64,000 bases of DNA from Halomicroarcula saliterrae (GCF_031624395.1 NZ_JAMQON010000003.1:248001-312000); one strand, 5' to 3'. Counted from the first letter of the stretch, positions 39,742 to 50,071 are shown. Notes: generated from the sequence alone by a model not told the origin. Program-made: numbers and translations.

Positions 39742-40189
39742 CGAGGTGGTTCCGCCGCTCGCCGGCGAGCCGCTCTATCTCGCGCTCCCCGTCGACGCCG
39801 GCCAGCGTCTCGATGGCTTCGAGCGTCCGGACGCTGTTGTCGAGAAACGAGAGGACGTCGCCGGGATAGGCATACAGCATGTAGTCGTCGGTCATCACGT
39901 CGACGATGGCGTCGGGACCCAGCCCCTGTTCGCGAAGCTCCAGCAGGTAGCTGATGAACTTCCGCTCCGGGCAGCCACAGTGGGGGGCGGCCTGGCAGTC
40001 ACAGTCCATGAAGTCCTCCGCGAAATCGAGCACCCGGTCGCGGGAGGCGTCGTCGAGTTTCGCCAGCCCCTCGCCCTGAAAGAGGATGTCGAGTGTCGCC
40101 CCTTTGAACGCCCCCTTCGGGAAGCTCGTCTCCAGCTGGGAGGCGAGTTGCCGATGGTTCTTGACGTATATCTTGTCGGTGATGGCCAC
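39734..40189 (-). CDS. DUF5814-like protein with Cys cluster
   Basis: This 151-aa conserved euryarchaeal protein begins MAITDKIYVKNHRQLASQLE. A central CDCQAAPHCGCPERKF (about 64-79) has four Cys and one His and could bind a metal or FeS centre. The rest is helical (FISYLLELREQGLGPDAIVD). Related domains sit at the C-terminus of archaeal Ski2-like helicases (DUF5814), suggesting a nucleic-acid role. No partner gene is adjacent. Confidence 0.75.
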   Translation of the reverse strand: MAITDKIYVKNHRQLASQLETSFPKGAFKGATLDILFQGEGLAKLDDASRDRVLDFAEDFMDCDCQAAPHCGCPERKFISYLLELREQGLGPDAIVDVMTDDYMLYAYPGDVLSFLDNSVRTLEAIETLAGVDGEREIERLAGERRNHLVR

Positions 40190-40235
40190 GCGTACCCGAA
40201 CGTACGCGACTGCCGAGTAAAAGTATCCCGGACTC

Positions 40236-43200
40236 TCAGGACTGTCGGTACCAGACGCCGACGGCAGCGATGAGCGCCAGCACGATGACCACGGCGGCGA
40301 TGCTGGTGCGGCTCAACCCGGCCGCCTCCGCCTCGTCGGTCGGCGTTCCGGTTGCGGTGGCCGCGGGCCGGTCGGTCGTCGGCTGCTCCGCGGTGGTCGT
40401 CGCCGCTCGCACGGTTAGCTCGCCGGCCGACTCGCCGCCGACGGCGAGGGCGTACGTCCCGGCCGTTTCGAAGGCAGGGGTGACCGTCACCGTCCGTTCT
40501 TCGCCGGCGGGCACGTCGACGGACTGGCTCGCGACGACCGAGCCGTCCGCGGTGAGTTCGAGCGCGTACGTCCCGTTCGCGTCGCCGCGGTTGGCGACGG
40601 TGGCGGTCACGTCGGTCGACTGTCCGGGCTCGATAGCCGCGTCGCCGACGCTCGCTTCGGTCACCTCGAAGGCGGGCCCGGCCGTCCCGACGGCGAACAC
40701 GGAGAGCCCCGGCGAGACGCTCCGGAAGTGGTAGTGCGTGTCGGTTTCGTCGACCAGCGTCGTCGGGAGAGCGGTCCAGCCGTCGCTCTCTTGCCGGTAC
40801 AGCGTGACCGACTCGGTGTCGGTCGCGGTGTCCAGTGCGCGCTCGTGCACCCGGAAGCGGACCGTCGCGTCGTCGACCTTCTCGTCGGCGATGCTGTGCT
40901 CGACGGTGATAGTTCCGACCGACCGGGCGCCGGTGGTCGCCGCGAACGCCGGGGCGCGCTCGCTTCCGTCCTCAGTGACGAAATCGAGCCAGAAGTAGTC
41001 GACCTGGCTGTGGTTCAGCCGGATAGCCGCGACTGTGAGGTTCCGGCGGTCGGCCGCCGTCTCGGCGCCGAGCGTGGCGGCGACGGGCCTGGTCGGTCGC
41101 GCGCCCGTCACGGTGACACGCCACCCCTCGCCCGTCCGGCGGACGTCGACTTCGGTCTCGACGTTGGAGGACGACCCGTCGACGGAGCCCCCCGACGGCG
41201 GCGAGGCGACGCGCACGGTCCGCGTGTCGTTCGCCTCGTTGCCCGCGGGGTCGGTCACGGTCAGGGTGACGGTGTACGTTCCGGCCGAGTCGTAGCTGTG
41301 GTTGGCCTGTTCGCCCGACACGCGCGTTCCGTCGCCGAAGTCCCACTCGTAGGCCGTGATATCGTCGTTGTCCGTCGACGCGCTGGCGTCGAACGCCACC
41401 GACTCGCCCGGCTCGACAGTCAGCGTCTCGTTCCCGCCCGCGTCGGCGGTCGGCGCGGTGTCGTCGACGGGTTCGACCGGCACCGCCGCCGTCGCCGTCC
41501 GGTCCGGCGTCAGGACCGTCACGCGATCACCGGTGACGTCGCTCGCCACGGTCTGCCACGCCAAGGTGACTGTCACCGACTCGCCCGGTTCGAGCGTCAC
41601 CGGGACGAACGTTCGCTCCCCGTCGACGACCCACACCGACTGGGTGTCCGCCGTCGCACCCGCGTTCGTGACGGTCGCCTCGACGCTGGCGGTCTCCCCG
41701 ACCGTCACCGAGTTCGGCGTATCGGTGATGGCCACGTCGAACGTCGGCTGGTGTGACAGGTGGGGATAGCGATTCGTCGTGTCCCACGTCCCGGCGAAGT
41801 CGAGGGCGGTCATGTTCGGCTCGGCGGCCGCGCCCGTCATCTGTGCGGTAGTACGCGCCTGTGGTGTCAGCGCTGGCGGCACCTCGCCCCGGCCAACACC
41901 GACCGTCTGGTCGGTCGTCTCGTTGTTCCAGTAGACACCGTCCGTTCGGACCGCGAACCCGGTCACCTCCCCGATCGCGCCGCCGACGTCGTTCCCGTCG
42001 GCGGCCGAGCCGCCGTCGACGTGGCCGACAGAGAACGAGTCGGTGACGGCGCTGCTGGCGAGTCCGACCAGCCCGCCCACGTTGTCGGTGCCGGTGACGT
42101 TCCCGCGGGCCGAGGCGTTCGCGAGAGTCTGATTGTTCCAGCCGACCAGCCCGCCCGTGTTCTGCGCACCGACGACGGTCCCCGCCGCGGTCGAGCGCTC
42201 GATGCTCCCGGCGTAACGGACCGAAAACAGCGTCTGTTCGGTGTTGTTGCCCACGAGCCCGCCGGTGTTCGTGTCTCCGTCGACGTCGCCGGTGGCCGTC
42301 GCGTTCGCGATGGCTCCGATGCTCATCCCGGCCAGTCCCCCGGTGTCAGTCCCGCCGGAGACGTCGCCCGTCGCCCACGAATCGGCGACGACGCCGCCGT
42401 CTTCCGACCCGCCGAGCTTGCCGACGAGCCCACCGACGCGACTGGTCCCCGTCACGGCCCCGCTCGCGTTCGAGTCGACCAGGTCGCCGCTGTTGCGCCC
42501 GACCAGGCCACCGACGATGTCGGTGCCGTTGACCGCCCCGCTGGCCCACGAATCGGTCACGTCGGAGAACTCGTTGTAGTTGTTTCCGAGCAGGCCACCG
42601 ACCTCCGACGAGCCGTCGACGGTCCCCGTCGCCCACGAGCGAGACACGTCCGCGTCGCTAAACCCGGCCAGCCCACCGACGTAGTCGGTGCCGGTGACGT
42701 CGCCGGTCGCCGCTGAGTCGTCGATATCGCCGTAGTTCAGGCCGACCAGCCCACCGACGTCGATGCCGCCGGTCACCGTGACGTCTACTGTGGCGTTCGA
42801 GACGCCGATGAACGAGTAGCCGACGAGACCGCCGACGTAGTCGGTGCCCTCGACCCGACCACTCACCGTCACGTCGTCTATCGTCCCGCTGCCGTCACCG
42901 ACGAGGCCACCGACGTCGTCGGCTCCTTCGACCGAGACGGACGCCAGCGTGACGTTCCCGACCGTCGAACCGGTGGTCTCGCCGAACAGCCCGACGTTGG
43001 ACTCCGTCGGTCGGTCGATGGTGAGGGCCGTAATCGCGTAGTTCCGCCCGTCGAAACTCCCCTCGAACTGGTCGGTACTGTTCCCGACCGGGTCGAAGCC
43101 CAGACCGCCGTTCCACGTCGCCGTCGCGCTGGCGTCGACGTCGTTGCCGAGCGCGTAGTGGGCCGTGAGGTTCTCGGCCATCGCCTGCAGCTGTGTCGCG

Positions 43201-43367
43201 TTCGTAATGACGAAGGGGTCTTCCGCGGTCCCGTCGCCGCTCATCCCGGCCGGCCCGTTGCCCGCCGCGGCGGCGGTGCCGACCAGCCCCGGCGCAACCG
43301 CGACCACCGACCCCAGCAGGATTACTGACAGCACGACTGCCCGAACCCGCTGGCGCGGGCCGGTCAT
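40236..43367 (-). CDS. Giant surface protein with GLUG repeats, CARDB, PKD and PGF-pre-PGF
   Basis: This 1043-aa exported protein has a Sec signal peptide (about 1-34). A beta-helix of GLUG repeats (about 40-530) follows, with many VGGLVG turns and a start cap [18 protein letters not shown]. Then come a CARDB/APHP-like domain (about 560-650), a PKD domain (about 655-740, [14 protein letters not shown]), a PGF-pre-PGF domain (about 770-910) and a second CARDB-like domain. The C-terminus is one membrane helix ([19 protein letters not shown]), which lacks a recognisable PGF tripeptide. Probable role: adhesion or S-layer-associated structure. The N-terminal half is a close paralogue of the next gene. 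It shares a promoter design with the other two giant genes. Confidence 0.88.
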   Translation of the reverse strand: MTGPRQRVRAVVLSVILLGSVVAVAPGLVGTAAAAGNGPAGMSGDGTAEDPFVITNATQLQAMAENLTAHYALGNDVDASATATWNGGLGFDPVGNSTDQFEGSFDGRNYAITALTIDRPTESNVGLFGETTGSTVGNVTLASVSVEGADDVGGLVGDGSGTIDDVTVSGRVEGTDYVGGLVGYSFIGVSNATVDVTVTGGIDVGGLVGLNYGDIDDSAATGDVTGTDYVGGLAGFSDADVSRSWATGTVDGSSEVGGLLGNNYNEFSDVTDSWASGAVNGTDIVGGLVGRNSGDLVDSNASGAVTGTSRVGGLVGKLGGSEDGGVVADSWATGDVSGGTDTGGLAGMSIGAIANATATGDVDGDTNTGGLVGNNTEQTLFSVRYAGSIERSTAAGTVVGAQNTGGLVGWNNQTLANASARGNVTGTDNVGGLVGLASSAVTDSFSVGHVDGGSAADGNDVGGAIGEVTGFAVRTDGVYWNNETTDQTVGVGRGEVPPALTPQARTTAQMTGAAAEPNMTALDFAGTWDTTNRYPHLSHQPTFDVAITDTPNSVTVGETASVEATVTNAGATADTQSVWVVDGERTFVPVTLEPGESVTVTLAWQTVASDVTGDRVTVLTPDRTATAAVPVEPVDDTAPTADAGGNETLTVEPGESVAFDASASTDNDDITAYEWDFGDGTRVSGEQANHSYDSAGTYTVTLTVTDPAGNEANDTRTVRVASPPSGGSVDGSSSNVETEVDVRRTGEGWRVTVTGARPTRPVAATLGAETAADRRNLTVAAIRLNHSQVDYFWLDFVTEDGSERAPAFAATTGARSVGTITVEHSIADEKVDDATVRFRVHERALDTATDTESVTLYRQESDGWTALPTTLVDETDTHYHFRSVSPGLSVFAVGTAGPAFEVTEASVGDAAIEPGQSTDVTATVANRGDANGTYALELTADGSVVASQSVDVPAGEERTVTVTPAFETAGTYALAVGGESAGELTVRAATTTAEQPTTDRPAATATGTPTDEAEAAGLSRTSIAAVVIVLALIAAVGVWYRQS

Positions 43368-43500
43368 CGAACCCCGCCGTTGCCGGCACTGGCGCCCCTC
43401 CGCTCGTCCCGACCCGCTGTCGGAACACTGTCACCGTCGTACAGCCGCGAATCGGCCGCTGCAACCACGCTATGCATACATCAACGTCATAAATTCCGAG

Positions 43501-43540
43501 TTTATAGCCACCGATTGGACAACAGTTCAGCGTCGAAACG
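43501..43540 (-). promoter_or_regulatory. Promoter of the 1043-aa surface protein with degenerate palindrome
   Basis: On the minus strand CGTTTCGACGCTGAACTG (43523-43540) is followed after exactly 16 nt by TATAAA (43501-43506). The stretch just before the TATA element, CGGTGGC, is identical in the 2035-aa gene promoter and CGGTGGG in the 1810-aa gene. The palindrome is imperfect here: the left half is intact, the right half is altered. Confidence 0.55.
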
Positions 43541-43612
43541 ATGGGTCACCAGCCGACAGTACGGTGGCAGTTCGCACTGGCAACGGCGGTGCGGTCGCCG
43601 GCTTCGAGGCCG

Positions 43613-46600
43613 TTACCGCTGGCCGCGGGCCCGGAGCGCGACGAGCGCGACCGCCAGCAGCGCCGCGAGGACGCCCATTCCGGGGCCGCTCCCGTCGGTC
43701 GTCGCGGTCGGGGTCCTCGGCGTCGGGCTGTCCGTCCCAACCCGTTCGGTCGGTGTCGAAGTTTCGACCGCTGTCTCGGGGTCCGTGGGTTGGACTATGT
43801 CTCCGCCGACAGTGAACACCGAGAGACCCGGCGAGATGGCCTCGAAGGCGTAGCTCTCGTTGCTCTCGGCGACGAGCGCGGTCGGCAGCCGCGTCCAGTT
43901 CGTCCCGGTCTGGCGGTACAGCGCAACCGTCGCCGGGTCGACGCCTGCCGCGTCCACTCGGAACGCGACCGTCACGTTCTCGACATCGCTGTCGGCGATA
44001 GCGTGGCCGAGAGTCAGCGTGCCGAGGGGCGCTGTGCCGGTCTGTGCGGTGAAGTTCTCGGCGCTCGCGTCGCTCGCGGTGACGTTGAGGCTGAAGTTCC
44101 CGTCGCGGCTGACGTTCAGCCGGAGGCCGGTGACGCTCGCGTCGCTCCGCTCGTCGAGCGCGACATCGATTGGCGTGTCCGCCCGCGCGTTTACCACGGC
44201 GACTGTCCAGCTCGCCTCGGTGCCGTTCACCGACTCGACGGTGACGGTCGTCACACCCTCGTCGGTCGCTGGACCGCCCGCGGTGTCGCCCGAGGAGCCG
44301 CCGGAACTACCGCCCGAGGAGCCGCCGGAGTCACCGGAGTCGTCCGAACTAGACGAGTCATCGCTGCCGGCGGAGTCGTCTGCGTCCTCGGAATCGTCGC
44401 TACCGGCGGAGTCGTCTGCGTCCTCGGAATCGTCGCTACCGGCGGAGTCGTCTGCGTCCTCGGAATCGTCGCTACCGGCGGAGTCGTCTGCGTCCTCGGA
44501 ATCGTCGCTACCGGCGGAGTCGTCGCGAATCTCCACGCGCAAGGTGTCGGCCGCCGCGTTTCCGCTCGTGTCGGTGACGGTCAGCGTCGCGGTGTAGGTC
44601 CCGGACGTCCCGTAGGCGTAGGAGACGTTCTCACCGGTCGCGTTCGCCCCGTCGCCGAAGGTCCACTCGTAGGAACTGATCTCGACGCCGTCCGACGAGT
44701 CGCTCGCACTGAACGAGAGCGTGTCGCCTTCGTCCCCGTCGCTGGGGCCGCTCGCGACCGCGTTCGGGGCGGTCCCGTCGACAACCGAGACGGTTCGGCT
44801 CGTACTCGTGTTCTCGCTCGCGACGGTCACGAGGCCGCTGCCGACGTCTCCGTTCCCGGTCCGCCACGTGAGCGAGACACTGCTCGACGCGCCCGGCGCG
44901 AGTGTCACGTCGACCGAATCCCGCTCGATGGTGTCGGTGAGCGTCACCGCCTGCGTCGCCGCGATGCCACCGGTGTTGGTGACAGTCGCGGTGACGGTCA
45001 GGTTGTCGCCGGCGGTCACGGGCGTGTTCGTGGCCGCGCCGGTCACGTCGAAGAACGCCGGCGCGAGGAACTCGACGGTCGGCTCGTCGGCGAGCGTCAC
45101 GCCGTCGGCGACGACAGAGACGGTGACCGTCTCGGCCACATCGTTCGTGACGGCAAACTCGTAGACACCGCCGCTGGTCTCGCTGACGCCGGTCGCCGCG
45201 GTGGCGTCCCCGCCGACCGAGAGCCCGAAGTCGTCCGCGACGAGACCGGTGACCGGACTGCCGGTGGTGTCGACGACGGTCGCCGTCACCTTTGCGGGGT
45301 CGCTACCGTCGGCGACGTGTGGCGAGGTCGCGCTGACGGTCGAGGCGTCCGCGTCGACCGACGGCTCCCGGACGGTCACCGACTCGGTGGTCGTCGTGTT
45401 CGCGCTCGCGACGGTCACGAGGCCGGTCCCGACATCGCCGGTGTCGGTCGCCCAGACGAGCGTGACCAGCCGTGACTCGTCGGGGGTGAGTGTCAGCGTG
45501 ACGTTGTCCGCCTCGCCGCCGCTATCGGTCAGCGTCACCGTTTGCGTGCCCGCGGTGTCACCTGCGTTGTGCACGTTGGCGACGACGGTGAGCGCCTCGC
45601 CCGCGTCGACGGGTGTGTTCGTGTCCGCGATGGCCACCTCGAAGTACGGCCGCCCCGACTCGACGAACTCGATTTCGGGCTGGTCGGCGAGCGTCACGCC
45701 GTCGGCCGTGACGGTGACAGTCACCGACTCGGTGACGGCGTCCGTCACGGTGACTGTGTAGACACCCGTGTTGACCTCGCTGGTGACGCCGGCGACGGCG
45801 GACCCGCCGACAGCGACGGCGAACGCGTTCGCCGTGAGTCCCGTGACCGTGTCGCCGCCGGAGTCGACGAGGACGACGGCCACCGTCGAAGCGTCGCTGC
45901 CGTCGGCGACCCGTGGGGATTCGACCGCGACTGACGAGGCTGCGGCGTCGATAGTCGCCACGCCGCTGGTCGTCACCCGAGCCGACCTGAGTTCTGGCGG
46001 GCCGGACTCGATAGGCGCCCACGTCTGCTCGAAGTCGAGCGCCGCCATCGCGTAGCGGGTCGAGAGGCCGCGGAACTGCGCCGCTTCGAGCGCCGTGACG
46101 CCGCTTCCGGTGCTCGCGTCGCCACAGCGACCCGCGTAACAGTACGACGCCGTTATCGTCCCGTTGTTCAGGCCGGCGACCCCGCTGACGCTGGTCTCGC
46201 CGGTGGCGTTCCCGGTCGCCCACGCCGTCGTGACGTCGCCGGGGTTCAGCCCGACGAGACCGCCGACGTAGTCGGTGCCCGAGACCTCGCCGCCGGCCGA
46301 GGCGTTCGCGACGCTCTGCTCGTTCCAGCCGACGAGGCCGCCGACTGTTCGGGCCCCGTAGACGTCGCCCGTCGCGGTCGAGCGCGCAACGGTGAACTGT
46401 CTGTTGCTGGTCCCGACGACGGTGTTGCCGACGAGGCCGCCGACGTCGGTGTCGCCCCGAACCGTCCCGGTGGCCGTCGACTCCGTGACGTTCCCTCGGA
46501 CCAGCACGCCGACGAGGCCGCCGACGCCGTCGGTCCCGTAGACGTCGCCGCTCGCGGACGCGTTCCGCACGTCGCCACCGAACCTGGACCCGGCAAGCCC

Positions 46601-49045
46601 GCCGACCGAGTCGGTTCCAGTGACGGTTCCACTGGCGGACGCGTCGGTTAGCTCGCCGCCACCGTCGCCGACCAGGCCGCCGACGTCTCTCCTCCCGTCG
46701 ACATCACCGCTAGCCCACGAGTCGCGCACCGGGTCTCTGGCGTTGCCGGCCAGTCCGCCGACACCGTCGGTCCCGTTGACGTCGCCGGTCGCCCAGGATT
46801 CGGACACCGGGCCGATACTGACCCCGACGAGGCCGCCGACGTCGCTGGTGCCGTCGACGTCGCCACTCGCCCACGAGGTCGTTATCTCGCCGCCGGGATT
46901 GAACTGGCCGACCAAACCGCCGACGGTTCCGCCGCCCTCGACGACCGCACTCGACGACGAGTCGGTGAGTGTCGCACCGTTCAGCCTGCCGACGGCGCCA
47001 CCGACGCTGGTGCCACCTGTCAGCCGCCCGCTGGCGGAGACGTTCGAGAGCCCGCCGTTGTCCGCCCGCCCGACCAGCGCACCGACGGTTCCGTCGCCAG
47101 CTATCGAGACGTTCGCCAGCGTGACGTTCCGGATATCACTCCCCAGGGCGAAGCCGAATAGCCCCACGTCGTCCTCGTCCGGCCGGTCGATGGTTAGGTT
47201 CGAGATACTGTGACCCTGGCCGTCGAAGCTTCCGGTGAACTTGGTCGAAAAGCTCCCGACCGGCTCGAAGCCCTTGTCACTGTTCCACTCAGACGTGTTC
47301 GTGGCGTCGATGTCGTTCCCGAGGAGGTAGTTCGCACCGAGACTCTCGTTTATCGCCTGCAACTGCGTCAGGTTCGTGACGACGTAGGGATAGGCGTCGC
47401 TCCCGGTGCCGACCATCCCGGCGGGACCGTTGGCTCCCAGGTCGACCTGGACTGTCGCCGTCGTCTCCCGGTCCAGCGTCCGCACCGTCACGGAATCGCC
47501 ATCGACATCGCTCTCTCGGGTCTGCCAGTCGAGGGCGACAGTGGTCGACTCGCCGGCGTCGAGCACCAGCGGGACGAACGTTTGGTCGTCGTCAACGAGC
47601 CACACGGGCTGTGTGTCGGCTCTCGTCCCCGCGTTGGTGACGGTCGCGGTGACGGTCGCGGTGTCACCGACCGTCACCGAGTTCGGTGCGTCGGTGACGG
47701 CCACGTCGAAGGTCGGCTCCCACGCGAGCTTTGGGTAGCGGTTCGTCGAGACCCACTCGGCAGGGAAGACGAGCCCGCTCATGTTGCTCGTCGCGGCGTC
47801 ACCCGTCATCTGTGCGGTCGTCAGTGCCACGGTGGTAACGCCCGCCACGTCGCTGGCGCCGACGCCGGCGGCCTGGTCGGTCGTGTCGCCGTTCCAGTAG
47901 ACGTCGGCCGTGGCGTCCGCACCCGTGGTGACGTTCCCGATGGCGCCGCCGACGGCGGACTGCCCGTCGACGTGCCCGACCGAGTACACGTCGACGACTG
48001 TACTGCCGTGCATGCCGACGAGCCCACCGACGGCGTCCGTCCCGGTGACGTTCCCGCGGGCCGCGGAGCGAGTGATTTCGAGTGTCCCGAGGACCCTGCC
48101 GACGAGGCCGCCGACGGCGCTCGTCCCCGAGACGTGCCCCGTCGCGAACGAACCGGTTACGCTGCCTTGCCCGGCCAGGCCGCCGACGTAGGTATCGCCG
48201 GTGACTGCCCCAGTCGCAAACGAATCAGAGGCGGAGTCGACCCGGCCGGCCAACCCGCCGACGTAGTCCACGCCGGTGACCGCCCCAGTCGCCCACGAGT
48301 CGGAGACGGCGCCGCCTCGTCCGACGAGACCCCCGGTGAAGCTGGTGCCGGTAACGTCGCCGCGAGCCCACGAGTCCGAGACCGTCCCCGTGCTGTACCC
48401 GACTAGCCCACCCACTCGCTCCGACCCGTCCACCGTCGCCGTCGTCGTCGAGTTGGTCACTGCCCCGTCGAGTGAACCCGCTACCCCACCGACGTAACTA
48501 AACTCGGACGTACTGCTCACGGAGCCGCTCACCGAGACGTTCGACAGTCCTCCCGGCGCGGAGCTGGTCTCTATCTCGCCGACGACACCCCCGACGCGCT
48601 GTTGACCCGTTATCGAGACGTTCGAGAGTGTGACGTCCCGGATATCGGCACTCTCGGCGTAGCCGAACAGACCGATCCAGTTCCGCCCGGGTCGGTCGAT
48701 GGTCAGGTTCGTGATGGTGTGGCCCCGCCCGTCGAAACTGCCGGTGAACCTGGTCGAAAAGCTCCCGACCGGCTCGAAGCCCGCCCCGCCGTTCCGGGTC
48801 GCGCTCGCGTCGATATCCGCGACGAGCGCGTAGTTCGCCCCGGGCTCCTGTTGCATCGCCTGCAACTGCGTGAGATTCGCGACCTGGTAGGGGTCCTCGG
48901 CGGTTCCGTCGCCGTACATTCCCGCCGGACCGTTGCCCGCCGCGGCGGCGGCCGTGCCGACCAGTCCGGGCGCGAGTGCGACCACCGACCCCAGAAGGAG
49001 CACTGACAGCACGACGGCCCGAAGGCGGTCTTCTGTCCCGGTCAT
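43613..49045 (-). CDS. Giant surface protein: two GLUG modules, Big-like, PKD, PGF-pre-PGF, PGF-CTERM
   Basis: This protein of about 1810 aa starts at ATG 49045 just before a signal peptide nearly identical to that of the 1043-aa protein. GLUG beta-helix module 1 (about 40-440) and a CARDB linker (about 440-555) lead to GLUG module 2 (about 560-1000), which restarts NGPAGMVGTGSDAYPYVVTN, an internal duplication. Two Big_1/CARDB pairs (about 1005-1430), a PKD domain (about 1440-1525), an acidic 12-residue repeat DSAGSDDSEDAD and a PGF-pre-PGF domain (about 1610-1760) follow. The tail GPGMGVLAALLAVALVALRA then RGQR is a PGF-CTERM variant, expected to be cut and lipid-anchored by archaeosortase A. 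Likely an adhesive or S-layer-attached protein. Confidence 0.9.
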   Translation of the reverse strand: MTGTEDRLRAVVLSVLLLGSVVALAPGLVGTAAAAAGNGPAGMYGDGTAEDPYQVANLTQLQAMQQEPGANYALVADIDASATRNGGAGFEPVGSFSTRFTGSFDGRGHTITNLTIDRPGRNWIGLFGYAESADIRDVTLSNVSITGQQRVGGVVGEIETSSAPGGLSNVSVSGSVSSTSEFSYVGGVAGSLDGAVTNSTTTATVDGSERVGGLVGYSTGTVSDSWARGDVTGTSFTGGLVGRGGAVSDSWATGAVTGVDYVGGLAGRVDSASDSFATGAVTGDTYVGGLAGQGSVTGSFATGHVSGTSAVGGLVGRVLGTLEITRSAARGNVTGTDAVGGLVGMHGSTVVDVYSVGHVDGQSAVGGAIGNVTTGADATADVYWNGDTTDQAAGVGASDVAGVTTVALTTAQMTGDAATSNMSGLVFPAEWVSTNRYPKLAWEPTFDVAVTDAPNSVTVGDTATVTATVTNAGTRADTQPVWLVDDDQTFVPLVLDAGESTTVALDWQTRESDVDGDSVTVRTLDRETTATVQVDLGANGPAGMVGTGSDAYPYVVTNLTQLQAINESLGANYLLGNDIDATNTSEWNSDKGFEPVGSFSTKFTGSFDGQGHSISNLTIDRPDEDDVGLFGFALGSDIRNVTLANVSIAGDGTVGALVGRADNGGLSNVSASGRLTGGTSVGGAVGRLNGATLTDSSSSAVVEGGGTVGGLVGQFNPGGEITTSWASGDVDGTSDVGGLVGVSIGPVSESWATGDVNGTDGVGGLAGNARDPVRDSWASGDVDGRRDVGGLVGDGGGELTDASASGTVTGTDSVGGLAGSRFGGDVRNASASGDVYGTDGVGGLVGVLVRGNVTESTATGTVRGDTDVGGLVGNTVVGTSNRQFTVARSTATGDVYGARTVGGLVGWNEQSVANASAGGEVSGTDYVGGLVGLNPGDVTTAWATGNATGETSVSGVAGLNNGTITASYCYAGRCGDASTGSGVTALEAAQFRGLSTRYAMAALDFEQTWAPIESGPPELRSARVTTSGVATIDAAASSVAVESPRVADGSDASTVAVVLVDSGGDTVTGLTANAFAVAVGGSAVAGVTSEVNTGVYTVTVTDAVTESVTVTVTADGVTLADQPEIEFVESGRPYFEVAIADTNTPVDAGEALTVVANVHNAGDTAGTQTVTLTDSGGEADNVTLTLTPDESRLVTLVWATDTGDVGTGLVTVASANTTTTESVTVREPSVDADASTVSATSPHVADGSDPAKVTATVVDTTGSPVTGLVADDFGLSVGGDATAATGVSETSGGVYEFAVTNDVAETVTVSVVADGVTLADEPTVEFLAPAFFDVTGAATNTPVTAGDNLTVTATVTNTGGIAATQAVTLTDTIERDSVDVTLAPGASSSVSLTWRTGNGDVGSGLVTVASENTSTSRTVSVVDGTAPNAVASGPSDGDEGDTLSFSASDSSDGVEISSYEWTFGDGANATGENVSYAYGTSGTYTATLTVTDTSGNAAADTLRVEIRDDSAGSDDSEDADDSAGSDDSEDADDSAGSDDSEDADDSAGSDDSEDADDSAGSDDSSSSDDSGDSGGSSGGSSGGSSGDTAGGPATDEGVTTVTVESVNGTEASWTVAVVNARADTPIDVALDERSDASVTGLRLNVSRDGNFSLNVTASDASAENFTAQTGTAPLGTLTLGHAIADSDVENVTVAFRVDAAGVDPATVALYRQTGTNWTRLPTALVAESNESYAFEAISPGLSVFTVGGDIVQPTDPETAVETSTPTERVGTDSPTPRTPTATTDGSGPGMGVLAALLAVALVALRARGQR
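44367..44525 (-). repeat. 36-bp tandem repeat in coding sequence
   Basis: Four exact 36-bp units (44367-44402, 44403-44438, 44439-44474, 44475-44510) and a partial fifth encode DSAGSDDSEDAD on the minus strand. The units are identical at synonymous sites except near the edges. This shows recent expansion, and in-frame length change would alter the stalk before the PGF-pre-PGF domain. Confidence 0.85.
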
Positions 49046-49184
49046 CGCGACCCGCCGCCGCGGATACACCCCGCCCGTTCGCTTCCGGTGGACCGACCTA
49101 TGGGTTCGACGCTCGCCTTCCCGACTCCCCTCGACCGACCACAACTACCTGGAGTGCTCATGCCCGAGGGTCGCTAATTTCGGC

Positions 49185-49224
49185 TAAATACCCACCGTAT
49201 ATACAGTGTTTCACCGCTGAAACA
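49185..49224 (-). promoter_or_regulatory. Promoter and palindromic operator of the 1810-aa surface protein
   Basis: TGTTTCA-CCGC-TGAAACA (49207-49224) is a perfect 7+7 inverted repeat. On the minus strand it is followed 16 nt later by TATTTA (49185-49190), with CGGTGGG just before the TATA element. The layout is identical to the promoter at 56370-56409. It lies about 70 bp from the start of the divergent regulator, so it could also affect that gene. Confidence 0.7.
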
Positions 49225-49251
49225 TCGTTCAGCGGCGGATAGGCCGCCCCG

Positions 49252-49279
49252 GTCACGACTGAAGAATTATAGTCGTGAC
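49252..49279 (+). promoter_or_regulatory. TATA element flanked by a 9-bp inverted repeat
   Basis: GTCACGACT (49252-49260) and AGTCGTGAC (49271-49279) are exact inverted copies enclosing GAAGAATTAT, whose A+T core is centred about 27 nt before the ATG at 49295. This is a likely autoregulatory operator over the promoter of the regulator gene. Confidence 0.65.
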
Positions 49280-49294
49280 TCCCGATATCCTCGC

Positions 49295-50062
49295 ATGGAC
49301 ACGTCCGGACTCGAACGGGATATCCGCCTGCTGCAACGGGCGCCGGTTCTGGCTGCCTGTCGCGACGGCCCCGTGGACCGCTCGACTATCGCCGAGCGGG
49401 CGGACTGTTCCCGGACGACCGTCTACCGGGCGACGACGGAACTCGAAGCCGACGGCCTGCTCGAACAGGGCTCCGGGGGGTACTCGCTGACGACCTTCGG
49501 GACGACGATACTGGACCGCATCACACAGTTCCGGGCCGAAATCGACGGTATCAGGCATCTCGTGCCGCTTTTGGGGCGAATCGACGCGTCCGAACTGCGC
49601 GAGAACGTCGACCTGTTTGCCGACGCGACCGTCGTCGAGGCCAGTCCGGACGCACCCTACGCCATCGACCAGCACTTCGCGTCCGTCATCGGCGCCAACA
49701 CGGACGAGTGGTTCGGGTTCACGCAGGCGTACGGCTCTCCGATAGTCGTCGAGGCCGTCTCCGAGGCCATCGCCGCCGGCGCGAGTGCCGAGTGGGTGTT
49801 CACGAGGGAGACGGTCGAGCGCCTCTCCGAGCAGTACCCGGAGGCACAGACCGAACTTCGGGCGCTCGACCGAACTGCCTCCTACGTCGTCGATAGCCTC
49901 CCCTTCGATTTCGCCGTCCTCAACGACACGCTCGTTCTCATCGGCGCTGACACCGAGACCGGCGTCCACGCGGCCATCGCGACGACCGACGACCCCGACG
50001 CCGTCGCGTGGGCGCGTGACCTCTTCGAGACGTATCGGGACCGGGCCGAGCGGGTGGCCTGA
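49295..50062 (+). CDS. Winged-helix regulator with FilR1-like sensor domain
   Basis: This 255-aa regulator has an N-terminal winged helix (about 10-75): LLQRAPVLAACRDGPVDRST, then IAERADCSRTTVYRATTELE. The C-terminal domain (about 120-250) resembles FilR1/DUF1724 (FADATVVEASPDAPYAIDQH, AVLNDTLVLIGADTETGVHA). That group of archaeal regulators includes FilR1 of Methanothrix/Methanosaeta, linked to filament formation. It is the only rightward gene inside the three giant-surface-gene block and sits between two of them. It is therefore the best candidate for controlling their shared operators, by context only. The start is leaderless. Confidence 0.85.
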   Translation: MDTSGLERDIRLLQRAPVLAACRDGPVDRSTIAERADCSRTTVYRATTELEADGLLEQGSGGYSLTTFGTTILDRITQFRAEIDGIRHLVPLLGRIDASELRENVDLFADATVVEASPDAPYAIDQHFASVIGANTDEWFGFTQAYGSPIVVEAVSEAIAAGASAEWVFTRETVERLSEQYPEAQTELRALDRTASYVVDSLPFDFAVLNDTLVLIGADTETGVHAAIATTDDPDAVAWARDLFETYRDRAERVA

Positions 50063-50071
50063 GCGGCCGAG

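Noticed and set aside
44367-44525. CRISPR array
   Set aside because: The repeats are direct tandem copies without spacers and lie in a coding frame. The 59370-59469 repeats also lack spacers, and there are no cas genes in the window.
49207-49224. TGTTTCA palindromes as ORB sites
   Set aside because: They share GAAAC with ORBs but lack the G tract and the TTCCA half, and they have a fixed spacing to TATA elements. A regulator operator is the better reading.
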